This document shows positions 34,104 to 47,807 of a DNA stretch of 64,000 bases, in pieces. The translations under genes and the position numbers were made by a program. Numbering within the stretch: position 1 is the stretch's first letter; each line of letters starts with the position of its first letter. The notes beneath the pieces were generated by a model that saw only the letters and a list, made by a program, of their open reading frames with translations, made no database searches and was not told where the DNA came from. The DNA comes from Wurfbainia villosa (Eukaryota > Streptophyta > Magnoliopsida > Zingiberales > Zingiberaceae), in the NCBI GenBank assembly GCA_025175895.1, contig CM045988.1, positions 95,096,960-95,160,959 on the forward strand. The letters are read 5' to 3'.

Positions 34104-35555
34104 AACTTGTGTTTATGATGCTGATAAGGTTCAATTCTGGATCAGTCTCATTGCTTTGTGTTTTCGGTTCTCTGTTCTTCATCATCGAGCATCAAATATT
34201 CTTAAATTTGGAGGTTTGTGTGTAGTTCACATTCCACAATGTTGAAGTTGTCGGACTGGCTCAAGGAGTTCAAGGCATTCTTGTGCCGTTGAGTGTGTCA
34301 GAATACAAGAATTTGACTTTAGTTATTACAAACTTAAAAGAAAACTGAAGTTCTAGAATATAAAAATGGATTTTTTTTTTTTAATTTCATTCAAGAATAA
34401 AAATGCCCAAAAGACAACGATTTCATTCAGCACACTCTCGCAAAGATTTATTTGTGTGGAAAAAGTGTTCCAAGTATTTGATCTCCGCAATAATAGAATT
34501 TTTAAGAACCTGCCTCAAGTCGCCACTATAATTATCTTAAAATAAAGGATAAATCGATCTGAGAGATAATGAGCAATCTCTTCTTTGTCTAGCGAAAATA
34601 GTATCGTTTCTGATCACTTCTATCAATCTTAATTTCGAGTGGATGGATACTCTTTGGGATTGTTGAATTGCTATAAATTGACCAACTATTTTTTTCCCAC
34701 TCGATCGACTGTATAAATTTTGCAGCACAAACTTAATACATTTGCTTATAACAAGTGGAAAAACAATCAAGTACATAGCTCTGTGCAGAATAGATTTTTG
34801 TTAAAGCATAATAGAGGTTTTTTTAATACTCTGCTTCAACTCTGAGCGACCTCGAAGGTTGAATCGGTGGGCAACAGAACCGGACGAACGGAGTAAATGT
34901 CATGTCGACAACAAAAAAACTGAAACAAAGTAGATTTAGTAGATCTTCATTTTCTTGTGATTTAAGAGATTTTTTTAAAGAAAATGAATGCTATAGCCGC
35001 GGTTGATCGAGTATCCGTGATTTATTTCACTATTTAAACTTATTTTTTTACGAGCGGAAGGATTAAACTGGAGACAAAGAAACAGGGAAGGTATGGTCGG
35101 TTTCAACGAGCGGTGACGGCTGCCTCTGCTCCTCCATCAAAGAAGCTTATCTACGATGAGGGTGACGGAACGAGTCCCGAGGTGGTATCGCAGGGCAGAC
35201 TCTGGCGCTCGTCTCGGCACGCACACAAACTCATCCTACAAACTCGCTCTCTTACGTATCCCATTGATCTTTCTTACTGCGTCCACAAAATTTATTTATT
35301 ATAGTCCAAACGCAAGGACAAAAACGCTAACAATCCTGCATGATCAAATAAGTCTTCTCCATAATAAATTGCACAGGGCCAAGCCAAGCGTCGCCTCTGC
35401 TGCTGTTGCTGATGCTGCCGCTGCTCTGCTTTTAATCTGCCACCACCTCGTTCTTAGATCCGTAAAGAGTCGATATAGAGAAACCCATAGAGCTTCCCGT
35501 CGTCTCTTTTCTTGGTTTCTGGGTTGCAGCTTGCATCATAGGTTTCTCGGGCTTG
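34104..35555. other. Intergenic DNA and probable 5' leader of the AINTEGUMENTA-like gene
   Basis: AT-rich up to about 35050, then more GC-rich with pyrimidine runs to the start codon at 35556. The last part is probably promoter and 5' UTR. No other gene is recognised. Confidence 0.45.
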
Positions 35556-38500
35556 ATGGAGTTGAACGACTGGCTTGGCTCCTCCCTGTCTTCCAACAGG
35601 GGAGAAGTAGAGGAAGATGAGTTGCATGGGAGTGGAGAGGGAGGAAATGGTGGGGAGGTGGGGTTTTATACTGCTGCTGACCCTCCTGTTAATCCTCTCG
35701 TTCTTATGCCTTTGAATTCTGATGCCTCCGTTTCCCTCATGGAGCCATCCTTGAGGCATCCCCCTGCTTCAGGTAGGATGAGTATTTTTGTTATTTGAGA
35801 AATAAGGTTTTTTTGTCCAAGTTTATGTCTTGGTTCCAGTTGAATCCATGCAATCCTTTTCGTCCATTTTGACCTCTTGTCATTTTTGTCTGGCTCTTGT
35901 TTGAAAATATGTGTGATTTAGGAATGTTTGAAGTCATTGATTCCTGGAGAAGTTGTTATTAAGGAATTTGTACAGATAGTGCCTTATAACCTTCTCTGAT
36001 AGCAGTTCCTTCTAAGTTGTTGGATGCATGTAATGTTTGATCGAATTGAGTACTTTTATTATGTCCAAAAGGTTAATTTTTTTAATCTATATTCTTCTTC
36101 AATAGTTGGTCCTTTCTTTCAGAAAAAATGAGTCCAGTTTATATTGTTTTTTTTTTTGTTTTCACTTGGGTTTGGATCGAAGATTGGCTACTTGATGTTG
36201 GTAGTTTCTCACTTTGAGAAGGAATTGAATTGAGGTATTAACTTATTGTTCCTTCAATGAAAGATGTTGAAGTTGAATTCCTTAACATGGTAAAACATGG
36301 ATGAGATTCACTGACACTATGAACGATGCTTGGAATTTTTTTAGAATGGAAATATGATGTAATTGCCAGACCTATCCATGATGAACAAGGGCCAAAGTTT
36401 GAGGATTTCTTGGGTAGCTACTCAGGGAATCCCAATGGCGAGCACCAATCCCTGCAACAACAATTCCATAACATGTATTATCGCCACAGCACAGGAGCAG
36501 ATGAAATCAATGTTAACATTCCCCCTTCAATCACCTCCACTGAGATGGAGGAAAAAGGCGAATTGGGGTGCCACTATATTCACTCCTTCCACCAGCACCG
36601 CCACCGCCCTCGCCAATTGCTTAATGATCCAATCACCGCCAAGCCGGCATTCCTCATTGCTAATGCTAACCAAAGCTCCACTACAAGTGCCATCTATAAT
36701 GTAGAAATGGAAAGCTCAACCTCCATTTCTAGCATGAAGTCATGGCTACGGCAACACCAATATGTGCCAGATAATAGGAAACTGACCGAGACAAGTAGTG
36801 AGTCCCAATCATTAGGCCTCTCTAACGGCCCTGGTTTTCAGACTCGTTCTCATGAAATTGTTCCAATGGAGGAATCTTTGCCGGAGGCCACCGCCGATCT
36901 CAATTGCTCGAACGGGAAATCATCAGCCCGTGAACTGGTTCCTCGCAAGTCTATTGAGACTTTCGGGCAAAGAACCTCACAGTATAGGGGAGTGACAAGG
37001 TGAGCACCCTTGGAATATAATAAGCTTTATTTATGTTAATGATGCTTAAACAAGATTGGTGTGTGCTTTAGGCATAGATGGACTGGAAGATATGAAGCCC
37101 ACCTGTGGGACAACACATGTAGAAGGGAAGGCCAAACAAGAAAAGGAAGGCAAGGTACTGCAGTGCTTAGTTCAAATCATCCATTGAATTGGCTAAGCTG
37201 TGTATGAATTATCTAATTAAGAGGAGACTTTTAACCTTTTTTTTTTTATTGTTTCTTTTTTCATGGCATCCTTAAATGGATTTCTTGATTCTCCATTCTT
37301 TTGGTGGCAGTTTATCTTGGTAAGGGGTGCATAGTTAGTCGATTTAACGCTCGGATCTAGACTTCTATATCGGTTTTGTGTATGTTGAATTGTAGGAGGG
37401 TATGACAAGGAAGAAAAGGCAGCAAGGGCATATGATTTGGCTGCACTCAAGTACTGGGGACCAACAACTCACACAAATTTTCCAGTAGGTGGAATTGAAT
37501 CCATTGCTCCATTGCATATTAATTAGTATAATCTCTATGAACCCCTTGTGGCTACTTATCGCAGCTGAGCACCTATGAGAATGAGCTTGGAGAGATGAAG
37601 AACATGACTCATCAAGAGTTCATTGCCAGTCTTCGAAGGTTAATCTACACTTATCCTTTTAGAAAGCATACTGAAATTTATGCTAACAAACATATTGAAA
37701 TGGAGCACACAATCTTCTGGTTTTTTTTCCCCCTTATAATCAGGAAGAGCAGTGGCTTCTCGAGAGGAGCATCGGTTTATAGAGGAGTGACAAGGTCCTG
37801 GCAATCCCAACTTTAGTTAATTCGCATTTAAGCACAGCTCTTTTGTTTATGGCCTTGTAACTTTTTGCCTTGAACCATAGCATGAACCCCCTATGCTATC
37901 CTATTTACCTTTCCTTTCGTCGTCGTCGTAGGCACCACCAGCATGGGAGATGGCAAGCTAGAATCGGCAGAGTCGCAGGCAACAAGGACTTGTACCTCGG
38001 CACTTTCAGTGAGTAACTTCTTCATGCAAGAATACATGCCACTAATCGACCATCAGTTTGCTTAATTGATTGTATTCGAGTTTTGCATGCATGAGAAACT
38101 CCTCTTCCTTCTACGAGTATTGATAATCAGCGATGGATGGATTGGCCTTCGTAGTAGAATTTGAATTGGGCGATGGAAATTCGTATTTTATAATATGTTT
38201 CTCTTGAATCACTCTCTCGTCTTCATTTTCACCGAATTAGCATTCTTCAAGTTTTATCTAATGAAGAGATGCACACAGTTCGTTGTATGAACACTCTCTA
38301 CTCTGCAGGCACTCAAGAGGAGGCTGCAGAAGCCTACGACATCGCTGCCATCAAGTTCAGGGGACCAAGTGCGGTGACGAACTTTGATATCGGTAACTAC
38401 AATGTCAAGCGCATTTGCTCGAATTCCCGCCTGATCGGCGGGGACCTCCCTAAACGACCACCAAAAGAAACCACTCCGACATCGTCTGATCAGATGGCCA

Positions 38501-38835
38501 TCACTGAGCCTACAAGCTCGGGTCCGAATGAAATGCCGTGGAATTCAAAGACCTTCTATGTTCCTGACCCTTTACTGTCAGATGCTCTACCTGTGGTTTC
38601 ATCTTCAGTGACAAATAACCATAACTCTACAAATGACAAGGCAGGAAGCTTTACACACATTGTGTCCTACCATGGCGGTTACAGAGATTACTCTCCGGCA
38701 TACTTCTGCCCCGGTGCAATGAAGTTTGAGTACGGGGACGGAAGCAACACAGCGAATTGGAGAGTGGCAACTGCTAGGCCTACTGAGGCTGTAGGGGTCA
38801 ATGAATTTCCAATGTTTGCACTGTTGAACGATTGA
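35556..38835 (+). CDS. AINTEGUMENTA-like/PLETHORA double-AP2 transcription factor
   Basis: Nine exons join in frame to 593 residues: 35556-35772, 36345-36999, 37072-37154, 37311-37319, 37396-37484, 37565-37638, 37744-37794, 37932-38008 and 38309-38835. The N-terminus begins [13 protein letters not shown], like the NWLGFSLSP start of this group. The euANT motif GPKFEDFLG is at about 88-96. The pre-domain segment and first AP2 repeat begin with [17 protein letters not shown]. The linker contains [20 protein letters not shown]. The second repeat runs from [20 protein letters not shown] to [12 protein letters not shown]. The 9-base exon 37311-37319 (encoding part of VYLG) is characteristic of AP2-lineage genes. 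These factors bind DNA in the nucleus and maintain meristem and primordium growth. No miR172 site is evident, as expected for the ANT group. I cannot assign the exact AIL orthologue. Confidence 0.92.
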
Positions 38836-40847
38836 AGCATCAGTGGCTGATCCCTTTTTTAACTGGTAGCAGCAAAACTAGGCTTCAGTCAGATTTTTGT
38901 GTTGGTTGTTTCGATCGTTATTGCCAACTTCTTTATGTTACTTCACTTCAAGACAACTGCGATATTGTAGAATGTTGTAATGTCTTGACATTCAACTTCA
39001 AGAACCAAAAGTTTGGTTAGAAAATGGTAAAGATGGGAAATTGCTTTATCAATGTTTAATTTTAGATACGTGAAAGAAAAATGCAATATTTTGTTTGTGT
39101 GACGCAGCAGGTGGAGGTTTTGTATGTTGGCTGTATGCTTTCTGCTACTAGCAGAAGGCCATGGTGCTTTTCTCATCAGAAAGGAATCTTCTGAGCTCCT
39201 TTGCTAATTGTAGGATCTGTTCAAGAGGAGCAAAACCCAAGGAGAGGACAGGAAGAGAACAGTGCTTGCTTCCATGGGCTTTTCAGTGAAGAGCTGAAAA
39301 GAATGGCAGAAAGCAGAGATAGCGAGTGTTTTTTTTTTAAATTTCATTTTAACTCCTAAATGTTTAGTACATTTTAAGAATATCATCTACAATTTTGTTA
39401 GTGTCATTTTGTTCTCCACCGTTTATAAGCAGTAAAAACTGGAAACTGATTTTCTTTAGTTTCTGGTTTTTTTGATTGATTTTCAATAAATATTTCTGTT
39501 ATACTTTATTATAATTAAAAGGGCTGGATGCATTATAATTTGGTGAGAAGAATTGGAAAGATATATTGAATATTTGACAAAATTATCAAAGGTGATCACT
39601 AGTTTTCAAATCCCAATGATAAATAATGAAGAAAGTGGCTTTTGTCATTCATTTTAATTCTCAAATTTTAGCTTGCACAAATATTTTAAAATGATAACGG
39701 ATTGTACTTAACTTTTAATTCATATTTTGAATTTTTTTTTAATTAAAAAAAAACAAGTTATCTGAAAAATCGATAATTTTGAAATATGAAGAAATAAAAT
39801 GTGTAGGGTATAAATGCATTTCTTTATCAATTCTGGTTATTTAGCACTATAAATTTCCTCTATTTTTTTTTCCTTTCAAATATATCGATATATATGAAAT
39901 CATGCCGAATTTTGTTCAGATTTTTTTTTTTATAATTCAAATATTTTCGCATCTTTAACTTGACTAATTATGAGATGGACGGTCGGATCCCATAAAAATT
40001 TTATTTTAATCGTGCTAAATTAAATTACAGATTTCATCTAGAAACTATAATAATATATGCATATTTAATTTTCTTTTAATCTATTTTTTTATTTCATCTT
40101 TTACTCATTTTATTTCTCATTAATTAGATCGAACTTTTTGATACTTTTCCTCTATAATTAGATTTAAAATAACTGAACTAATCTCGATGCAAAAGTGTTT
40201 GAAGGAAATTAAGATCTTGTATATGTATAGATAGAACTCAAATATCTCAGCAGTTAATGTAGCTAGGAACAATTAAGGAATTCATGTAACCTTCGATTAC
40301 AAGATATAAGAAACTAGAATATGAACTTGTTTTCATTCTCTTTCAGTCGTATTGTTTATTCTCCCAATCAGTATGTCTCTGAAGCTAAAATTTACATATG
40401 TGTGTCGATCTGTCTGTAGTCAGCAAATATAATTATATCCTTGTTTCTGATCACAAGTCATGTCAAGAAGCTTCTACCAAAACCTACAAGTAAAGTAACT
40501 GCTTAGCTGCAATGTGAGTACGTAGCTAGCTAGAATTAATCTGATATAATCAATCAATTGCATCTCTCTCTTTTAATTTTAGTTAATGGCGTTGAAAGTG
40601 AATTGGAGGAAGTGACTGCAAGAAGGATAGCAGGCTGATCATCGAGCCAGCCGGGTTTGTCCATGGGCCTTACACAACCCACATCACTATCGCATCCTCC
40701 GTCACCTCACGTGAGTGCGTGCGGTGGATTCCAGCGGACAAATCGAACGCACTCAGCAGCTACCGCGATATCCCACTCGAGATGGCCGGCCTGCCAGTTG
40801 CGCTGTGGCCGCAGGGTGCCCCTCCAAAGTGAGGCAACCACTGATGC

Positions 40848-40866
40848 ATGGATGGATGGATGGATG
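40848..40866. repeat. (ATGG)n microsatellite
   Basis: About five ATGG units. Confidence 0.85.
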
Positions 40867-41802
40867 GTCGAGGACATGAATGTTTTTCTTATATTCCTCA
40901 TCACAAATTTACCATATTTCATGGCTAGCTTGTGTCATGATCCAGTTTTCCTTCTAAGAAAAAGGGAAACATAGACGGATTAAGATCCATAAGACTATGG
41001 TTTTATGTCAGGAGAGACATTCTTAATCCTTCTTAATGTAGTGGTCAGGAAATCAAGGACAGGCCAAATAAGATGATCCCGAAATAGTAGATAAGATGAG
41101 AGCCTGAGAGGAGATCTGCTGCATGCATTTTAACGTGCACGAATGACGAGGCGAATTGGATACCAACGTAACCCGGCACGTGGCCACTATATGCCAACAT
41201 TGTATGTATTGTTTGGCACAGTGGATATAATATTGGTGCCCATTAATGGCACCTGAGTGCGATGCACAGACGTAATGTTTCGCAATTCGGGGCGTTGTTT
41301 CGGTGGTCCAAATTATCAGGATATCTGGATGTGTAAGCTGGTGAGATCTGGCAGGTAGCGGCTTTGTTTTGTCTGGGGAAAAGGGCTTCTTTTGTTTCAT
41401 CCTTTCAATTCTATCGCAGGGTTTCGAACTCTAATTAAAAAATATATAGAATCATTGGATTAGCATCTCGATTTCAGTCGTCTTTAATTGAAAAGAAAAA
41501 TAAATCGAACGAATATTAATATAGACGATCTTAAACATCTTAAAGGATCTACTCTTATTTTTAAAAAATCATAAATACACCGTAATTAATGATGATTCAA
41601 GAATTCTTAATTATTTATATGATTATTCCAAAAAACTCTGACCCAAGCTCCGTTGGCTGGATGATATATCCAGCACATCGAGCGAGTACCCTTATCCTAC
41701 AACCATGTGATTTATTTTGTTGAGATTTTTTTTTTTTTACTTTTCATAAAATTATAAATTTAACTTCTTAGTATGTGCTCTTCGTTAATATTGAGAGAGA
41801 GA

Positions 41803-41818
41803 GAGAGCTTTATTTATA
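41803..41818. repeat. (GA)n microsatellite
   Basis: About eight GA units. Confidence 0.85.
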
Positions 41819-44067
41819 AAAAATATGGTATTTTAAAAGGATAAAGTAAAGAAAGATTAAGACGGAGATTTTTTATACATATATAATTTTTTCAATACGT
41901 GCAGTAATGTAGATGTCACATTATAATTTGTTCAGAATCTTAAGTGAGTAAGTCCTCTATGTTTATGGAGATGTCAGTAAAACTTTTACTGTATTAAATA
42001 TTGATATGATCAAAAAGATCAATTATGATTTATTTTAGATGTAAAATTGATGATGAAAAACATCCAAAATGAATGTATCATTTTTTTCGCACCATATAAT
42101 CTCAGATATTGTCTTATTTTATATTTTGAAGTGGGAACGAGGAAATAGATTGTTTTAATTTATCGCCAAACAATTTAGCATTTTTATTAAAAGAAAAAAA
42201 AAACAAACAAACAAAGAAATCCAGTCAGTTTGAAAAATCGTTGGATAAGATACAGCACTACTCGTTGTCTGTCAGGAATTAAAAAACAGCTCAAAATTTT
42301 GTTATTACAGATTCTTAAGATCTAGTGCTGTCCTCGTCAAATTATTTGAAATTGTCTATGCAAATTTAAATCCTCTTTTAGTTATAGATAAAACAATAAT
42401 TATAATTATTTTAATTAAAATATTTTTACCATATGCATATTAATATCTTTTGATGGTATTTAAGTTAAAAAAATATTAATACGAGACTATTATTGCATTG
42501 TACTTAATTATGATGCTCTCATAAGTTCATTTATGTGTTTTTTTTTGTTTTGGCCATTGAAACATATATTATCAAATTGTTTTACCTAAAACAGTTTAAT
42601 GTTCTTTCAATTATTACAAATTAAAGGCAATATAAAACTAATATTACATTTTGTTTTACTTTTAAATTTTGACGGCTATAATATTATTAAAGAATTTTAG
42701 CTAAAATATTTTAATAATTTGTCAATTGTAGCTCATCTATATCTTTTTTTTTATATATACTTTTGACCATTACTTTTTGACCTCGACTATAAAAGACCAT
42801 TAAATTATTTTGTCAAAAAAAAATTACTTGAATCAAAATGAAAATATAGAATTATAATTAATTTATATGCTCACAAAAATTTATTTAAATATTTTTTTTT
42901 AATTTTCACAAATTTAAAGGTCTCCAAAGTTCAAAATTATAAAATAATTCCAGCATTTCTGTTGCCTATACTTCAAAAATTAATCAATTTTGGCTGCGGA
43001 AAGGTAATTTTTTTTATGATTTATTTTCAACGTGTTATAAATATTTTTCAATATATTAAATTAATTTATGAAAATTATATATAAATTAAAATATTATTTT
43101 TCTTAAATTACACCTCTCTAAGACCAAAGTAGAATGAATACTAATTAAAATATAACAACCAGCTTTGAAAATTTAGCCAAATCATTGGACGATTATATAA
43201 TTTCCTGATAAAACAAAATGGAATCTCTAAGAATATGTCACAGCTAAATTAGAAAAAGTATAAAAAAAATACAAATACCCTAAAAAAAGGCAAAAAAAAG
43301 TCATTGAAAAAAAAACACACTCTCATTTGGAACTCTATATATTAATCGATTTTATAATCAATACGAAAAAAATAAATCATAATATTCATAAAACTAATAA
43401 GAGAAATTAACGAATCCGTAAATTTCATCCAATGGAACAGAGAAGTGAATGAAAGAGAATGTCAGAAGTAGTTGTTGGATTCGAACTCAATAAGTTTGGA
43501 TCCTGTCCAACTGCAAATACCATCCCGGATCCGTTTCCCATCAAACCTTTCTTTAAAAAAAAAAAAATCTATAATTAATTTCTAAAAATACCAAAAAGAT
43601 GTCTCTATTTTTTTACGTCCTATATATCATTTTGTAAATCCGAATATAAGTTTTCAAAATAAATATTTTCATTCCTACCACTGTAATAATGTTCCATAAA
43701 AACAATGCAAATTAAGGATTTATAAAGTCGTTTATGAATATTTGAAAAAAAAAAAAACTCCAACATTTTTAATAAAACTCTCCGCAAATCAACTTTTCCA
43801 ATTAAGCAAAAAAAAATTATTCAAAATTTAAATTCACTGGATATAAGAAAGTTAAATTTTAACAATCTAATTAATAACGAAATTTTTACGATCGCAGAAC
43901 AAAATTTTCGATCTTTTAACTCAACCGTATGCAGATATTTCTAGAGAAATGTGGAACAGAGAATTATTAATCATCATCATCATCATCCGAAAATTAAGCA
44001 CGTCCAATATTGTTTTACAGAAAGAGACTTTCGTTTGTTTTTGCGATAATAAATAAGTACTGTATAT

Positions 44068-44100
44068 ATAATTTATTATTTATTATTTATTATTATTTTT
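44068..44100. repeat. TTATTA-type simple repeat
   Basis: Repeats of ATTTATT and ATTATT in an AT-rich context. Confidence 0.75.
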
Positions 44101-45050
44101 ATCCCTCTGTTTTACGCAGTTAGCTTGTGGGGCCGTGCGCACTGCCACGGCTTAACATACGTAGTAATTAGTTAATGGCCAGGCGCAGCGCAGGCATGCA
44201 GCGATGCAGATACATTTAATCTGGGACCATGCATAAGAATTATATTTAGAAAGAGATCGATCATACTGCCATGGGGGTCTACAATATACAGCTGCTTCCA
44301 TACTGCCAGGAAATGGAGTGGAACTGGCCATCATCGTATCGAATGCCTACTGCCAAATGTAATAAAAGTCGGATTGATTCTTTACGATTTTATCTTCTCT
44401 TTCTCCATTATTCGGCTGGAAGAAATTTGTGGATATATCCTCTATCTTTCTTTTACTATTTTAAAAAATATCGTACTTAATCTTCTTCGTATTGACGTAT
44501 TGACCGTAAGACAGATTGACAGGAGTTATCGCCTTTTGCTGCCATAAAAAAAAATCAATCCATTATGTTTGTTGTAATTACATCGCACTCTTTTTTTAAA
44601 ATGAAAATTACTATTCGTAACTAACATATTATAAATTCCGTATTTCTTATAAATTCGACAAACAATCTACGTACTAACTTTGTGACTTCTGAACCCATTA
44701 AACTTAATTTGCACATTTTGATATTTGAAAAATTAAAATGATTTTGCTGTGATCGATGTACTTGAGTTTATTTAATATATCATAGGTTTAAAGTAATCGA
44801 TATTTATCATATCAAAAATATTATTCTATATTCATGGATACTTCTATTATCTATTGTCGGATAATAGAAAATCATTCCTCTTTATCATATACTTTAAATA
44901 AGAAGAAGTAACATTAAAACCATCGAACTATTTAATTTCTCGTTCGATTTTCTATGTATAATTACATTAATTCTAAAGATTCTTCAACAGTAATGACCAA
45001 CATGTGCATGGAGTTTCGGTTGGGAAAAGAGATGTGAATCCTGCGCGCCA

Positions 45051-45071
45051 ATAAATAAATAAATAAATAAA
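45051..45071. repeat. (AAAT)n microsatellite
   Basis: About five AAAT units. Confidence 0.85.
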
Positions 45072-45910
45072 CGGTTTCAGTACGAACCAATGGAGCACGA
45101 GATTCGAAATCGGGTGGGGTCGCGAACAAGAGTGGAATGGTTGGGTAAGGATGTATCGAATGCATCGACCGGGTGGAGGAGGAGCCAGCACAATTATTAC
45201 TCCATCCAACGGTGTGGGGGCCGCGATCGACCCACAGTATAACAATTAACCTGTTGAATTCCATAAAAAGTGTGCGGGAGCTGCATGCCCCACCCACCAT
45301 CGCATGGGTGCTTAGCTCGCTCACTCCACCCAGGCTGTGCATGCAGTCAGATTTTGTGCAGATCTTTGAGGATCCTTCTCGCGCCTTTCTGGAGAACAAA
45401 CTCAACCTGACGGATTTCAGCGACGCTCTAGCTAGCTAGGAGAATCTAACACTAGGAGAAACTGAGATTCTTACGGGCCTAGCTGATCCAGCATCCCTGC
45501 TGCTACTCATAATAAACCCTCAATTAAAAAGCTGAATTGGTACGTAATATCTGAGAACGATCGAGCTTCAGACGATAGCGCAAAAGTTTAATGCTCATCA
45601 GTACTCATCATATGGGAGGTGCGAAATGGTCATCTTTGGAGAGAACTACTTGCTCGTGTTCTGTGGCCGCGCACAGTAAAAATTTGCCTGTAAGAATAAA
45701 TCAGGCCAAGTTTGCTACGTACGGATTTCCTTTCCAACTGTACACCGCATTTAGACAAGTTGGATCTATTTCTACGATACAATAATTGCTGCTCCAGCTT
45801 AGCTTGTTCCTCTCCTTTTTGTTTGTGTTGTGGTCTTTTTACTACTGTTGCCTAATGGGCCTCGAGCATATATATATCTAGAATTTTAACAAGTTTAATC
45901 TGTTTTTCGG

Positions 45911-45949
45911 ATAAATAAATAAATAAATAAATATATATATATATATAAA
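45911..45949. repeat. (AAAT)n(AT)n compound microsatellite
   Basis: About five AAAT units run into about seven AT units. Confidence 0.85.
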
Positions 45950-47807
45950 TTTGTGGAATAATTATTTCCATTTTCCTCGTGGTTTCTGGTACTCTAACAA
46001 TTAAAGGTCTTATCCTTTTTCTTGCCTTCTTGAAGAGAAACCCTACATACATCATGAGGTTCAATAAAATAATTAAAATCCAAATGAAAGACAGCATGGT
46101 TCCTAGGCTACAGATAGATTTTATAATCCCTGGGAGTAAAAAAAAGTTAACCTGCTGTACCCACTACGGGATCAAATGATTACTGAAAATTTGTGATTTA
46201 TCTTGAGGATTACTCACTCACCTTTTTGTCCCCACTCTGTGGCCCTCTTAACTAGTCATCTCCACATCATGTTCGATTAATTATCCAGCTGATCTTAGAA
46301 ATTTAAAAAGCTTCCAATACCAACCAGTAACGACACATGCTTAATAATTAATTTAATTTGCGCAACTGATCATAAACTAATATCTGAGCTAAGCTTTAAT
46401 ATACTCGAGGCTGTGAATTAATTCAACTCCACGATATCAAATATTCATATTCAGAGTACTATTTTGCAAGTCTTAAGGAAAACCCAGCCTGAAAATTAGG
46501 GCTTTTGTTTAGGCGCCTAATAATGCCAATGCAAGGAAAAATTGAGTGCGACTAATTAAGCAACTTGCTCGTCAGTAATTAAGCTAACTTACAAAAAAGG
46601 ACACACACGACATGAAAATTTTCAGACAATGAAAAATGCAATATAAATATGTTCCTGCCTTCAAAATGCAAGACCAACACTAACAGTGTGCCCAATTCAA
46701 ATAATTATGGTAAGCATTAAAGCGTAGGGAATTAATTGCGCAAAATATTGACTCTCTAATCAAAGAGAATCGGAAGGATATGAGCGTTGCTTCCTTACTT
46801 GGCAGGAAGAGCTTGGTATCCATTACAAAAAGGCATCAATGATGGAGAAGATTGCCAAAGCCCCGTGATTCCTAACCTTTATCCAAATTCCCAGCTATGG
46901 TTTCGAGAAGAGATATATGGTCCCATATATAGCAAAACTAGATCACTTCCAGAGCATGCAGTACCCTCCAGCCTCCCTCGAGCCATGTATGCTTTAGTCT
47001 CTCGTTCTCCCTGTCCAATTCCAGAGCTAGCTAGCTAGATCGCTCTAAAGCCACCCACATACTACGTACATGACCCAAGTAGAAAGCAATCTTACCGAGC
47101 TGTCGTATTTTCTCCCTGCTAATTCAATGGCATTCGTACCAAAATGGCAAGTGTGAGGACACTAAAGGCAAGGAATATTTGCTTCCCTTTTGTGTCACGA
47201 GTGCTTTCCATCTATCGTGCTACTGAAATTAAATGCTTAATTATTGCAGCTTAGTGTCAAATTTTGGACTCTTGCTGTCACGCGATGTGATCCGCACCCC
47301 CCCAAATACACATGACATAACAAACGACTGAAGCGCCAGATTTATTTTGTAGCGACGAGCAACCCACGAGTCTACTTCAAATTTCATTGGAGCAAAAAAG
47401 CAGCACCGGGAATGAATCTTACCCGAGGGCTGGAATGCCGAGGACGGGTGAGGAAGCGCTACGCAGATCGGATCCGATCGGACGGACCACAACGCCTTCG
47501 GCTCCACACCTAAATAAGAGAATAAATAAAGGGAAAAAAAAAAGAAAGAAAGAAAGCCATGTCAGCAATCGCACGCGCGCGAGTTACTCCCCCTCCTCGT
47601 CCATCGCCATGATAAGGCAGAGGGCAGCACCGCCTTCTCGCCACTGCCAATCCTGCTCCTCCTCTTCCACTCTTCTTCCTCTCTTGTCCTTCGAAAGAAT
47701 TTGGAATAAATAAATAAGTTCGATCGAGGGGGGGAAAGGGCTTCCTTTTTCTTTTTCTTTCTTTTTTATTTTTTTTCCGTTGAAATTGAAAACTCGCTAT
47801 TGGATTG

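Larger units (their letters stand above)
38836..47807. other. Nine-kilobase intergenic interval, no supported gene
   Basis: AT-rich DNA with scattered microsatellites. Short ORFs at 40657-40974, 44962-45439 and 46787-47038 show no family similarity. More GC-rich patches at about 40640-40850 and 45030-45430 could be promoter-like or transposon remnants. The last 400 bp before 47808 are probably promoter and leader of the BIG GRAIN 1-like gene, including an AATAAATAAA stretch near 47520. Confidence 0.5.

Noticed and set aside
40657..40974. Open frame of 105 codons
   Set aside because: It crosses an ATGG microsatellite and shows no recognisable domain.
45173..45439. Open frame of 88 codons in a GC-richer patch
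   Set aside because: No family similarity, no supporting splice context, and equally long frames exist on the other strand.
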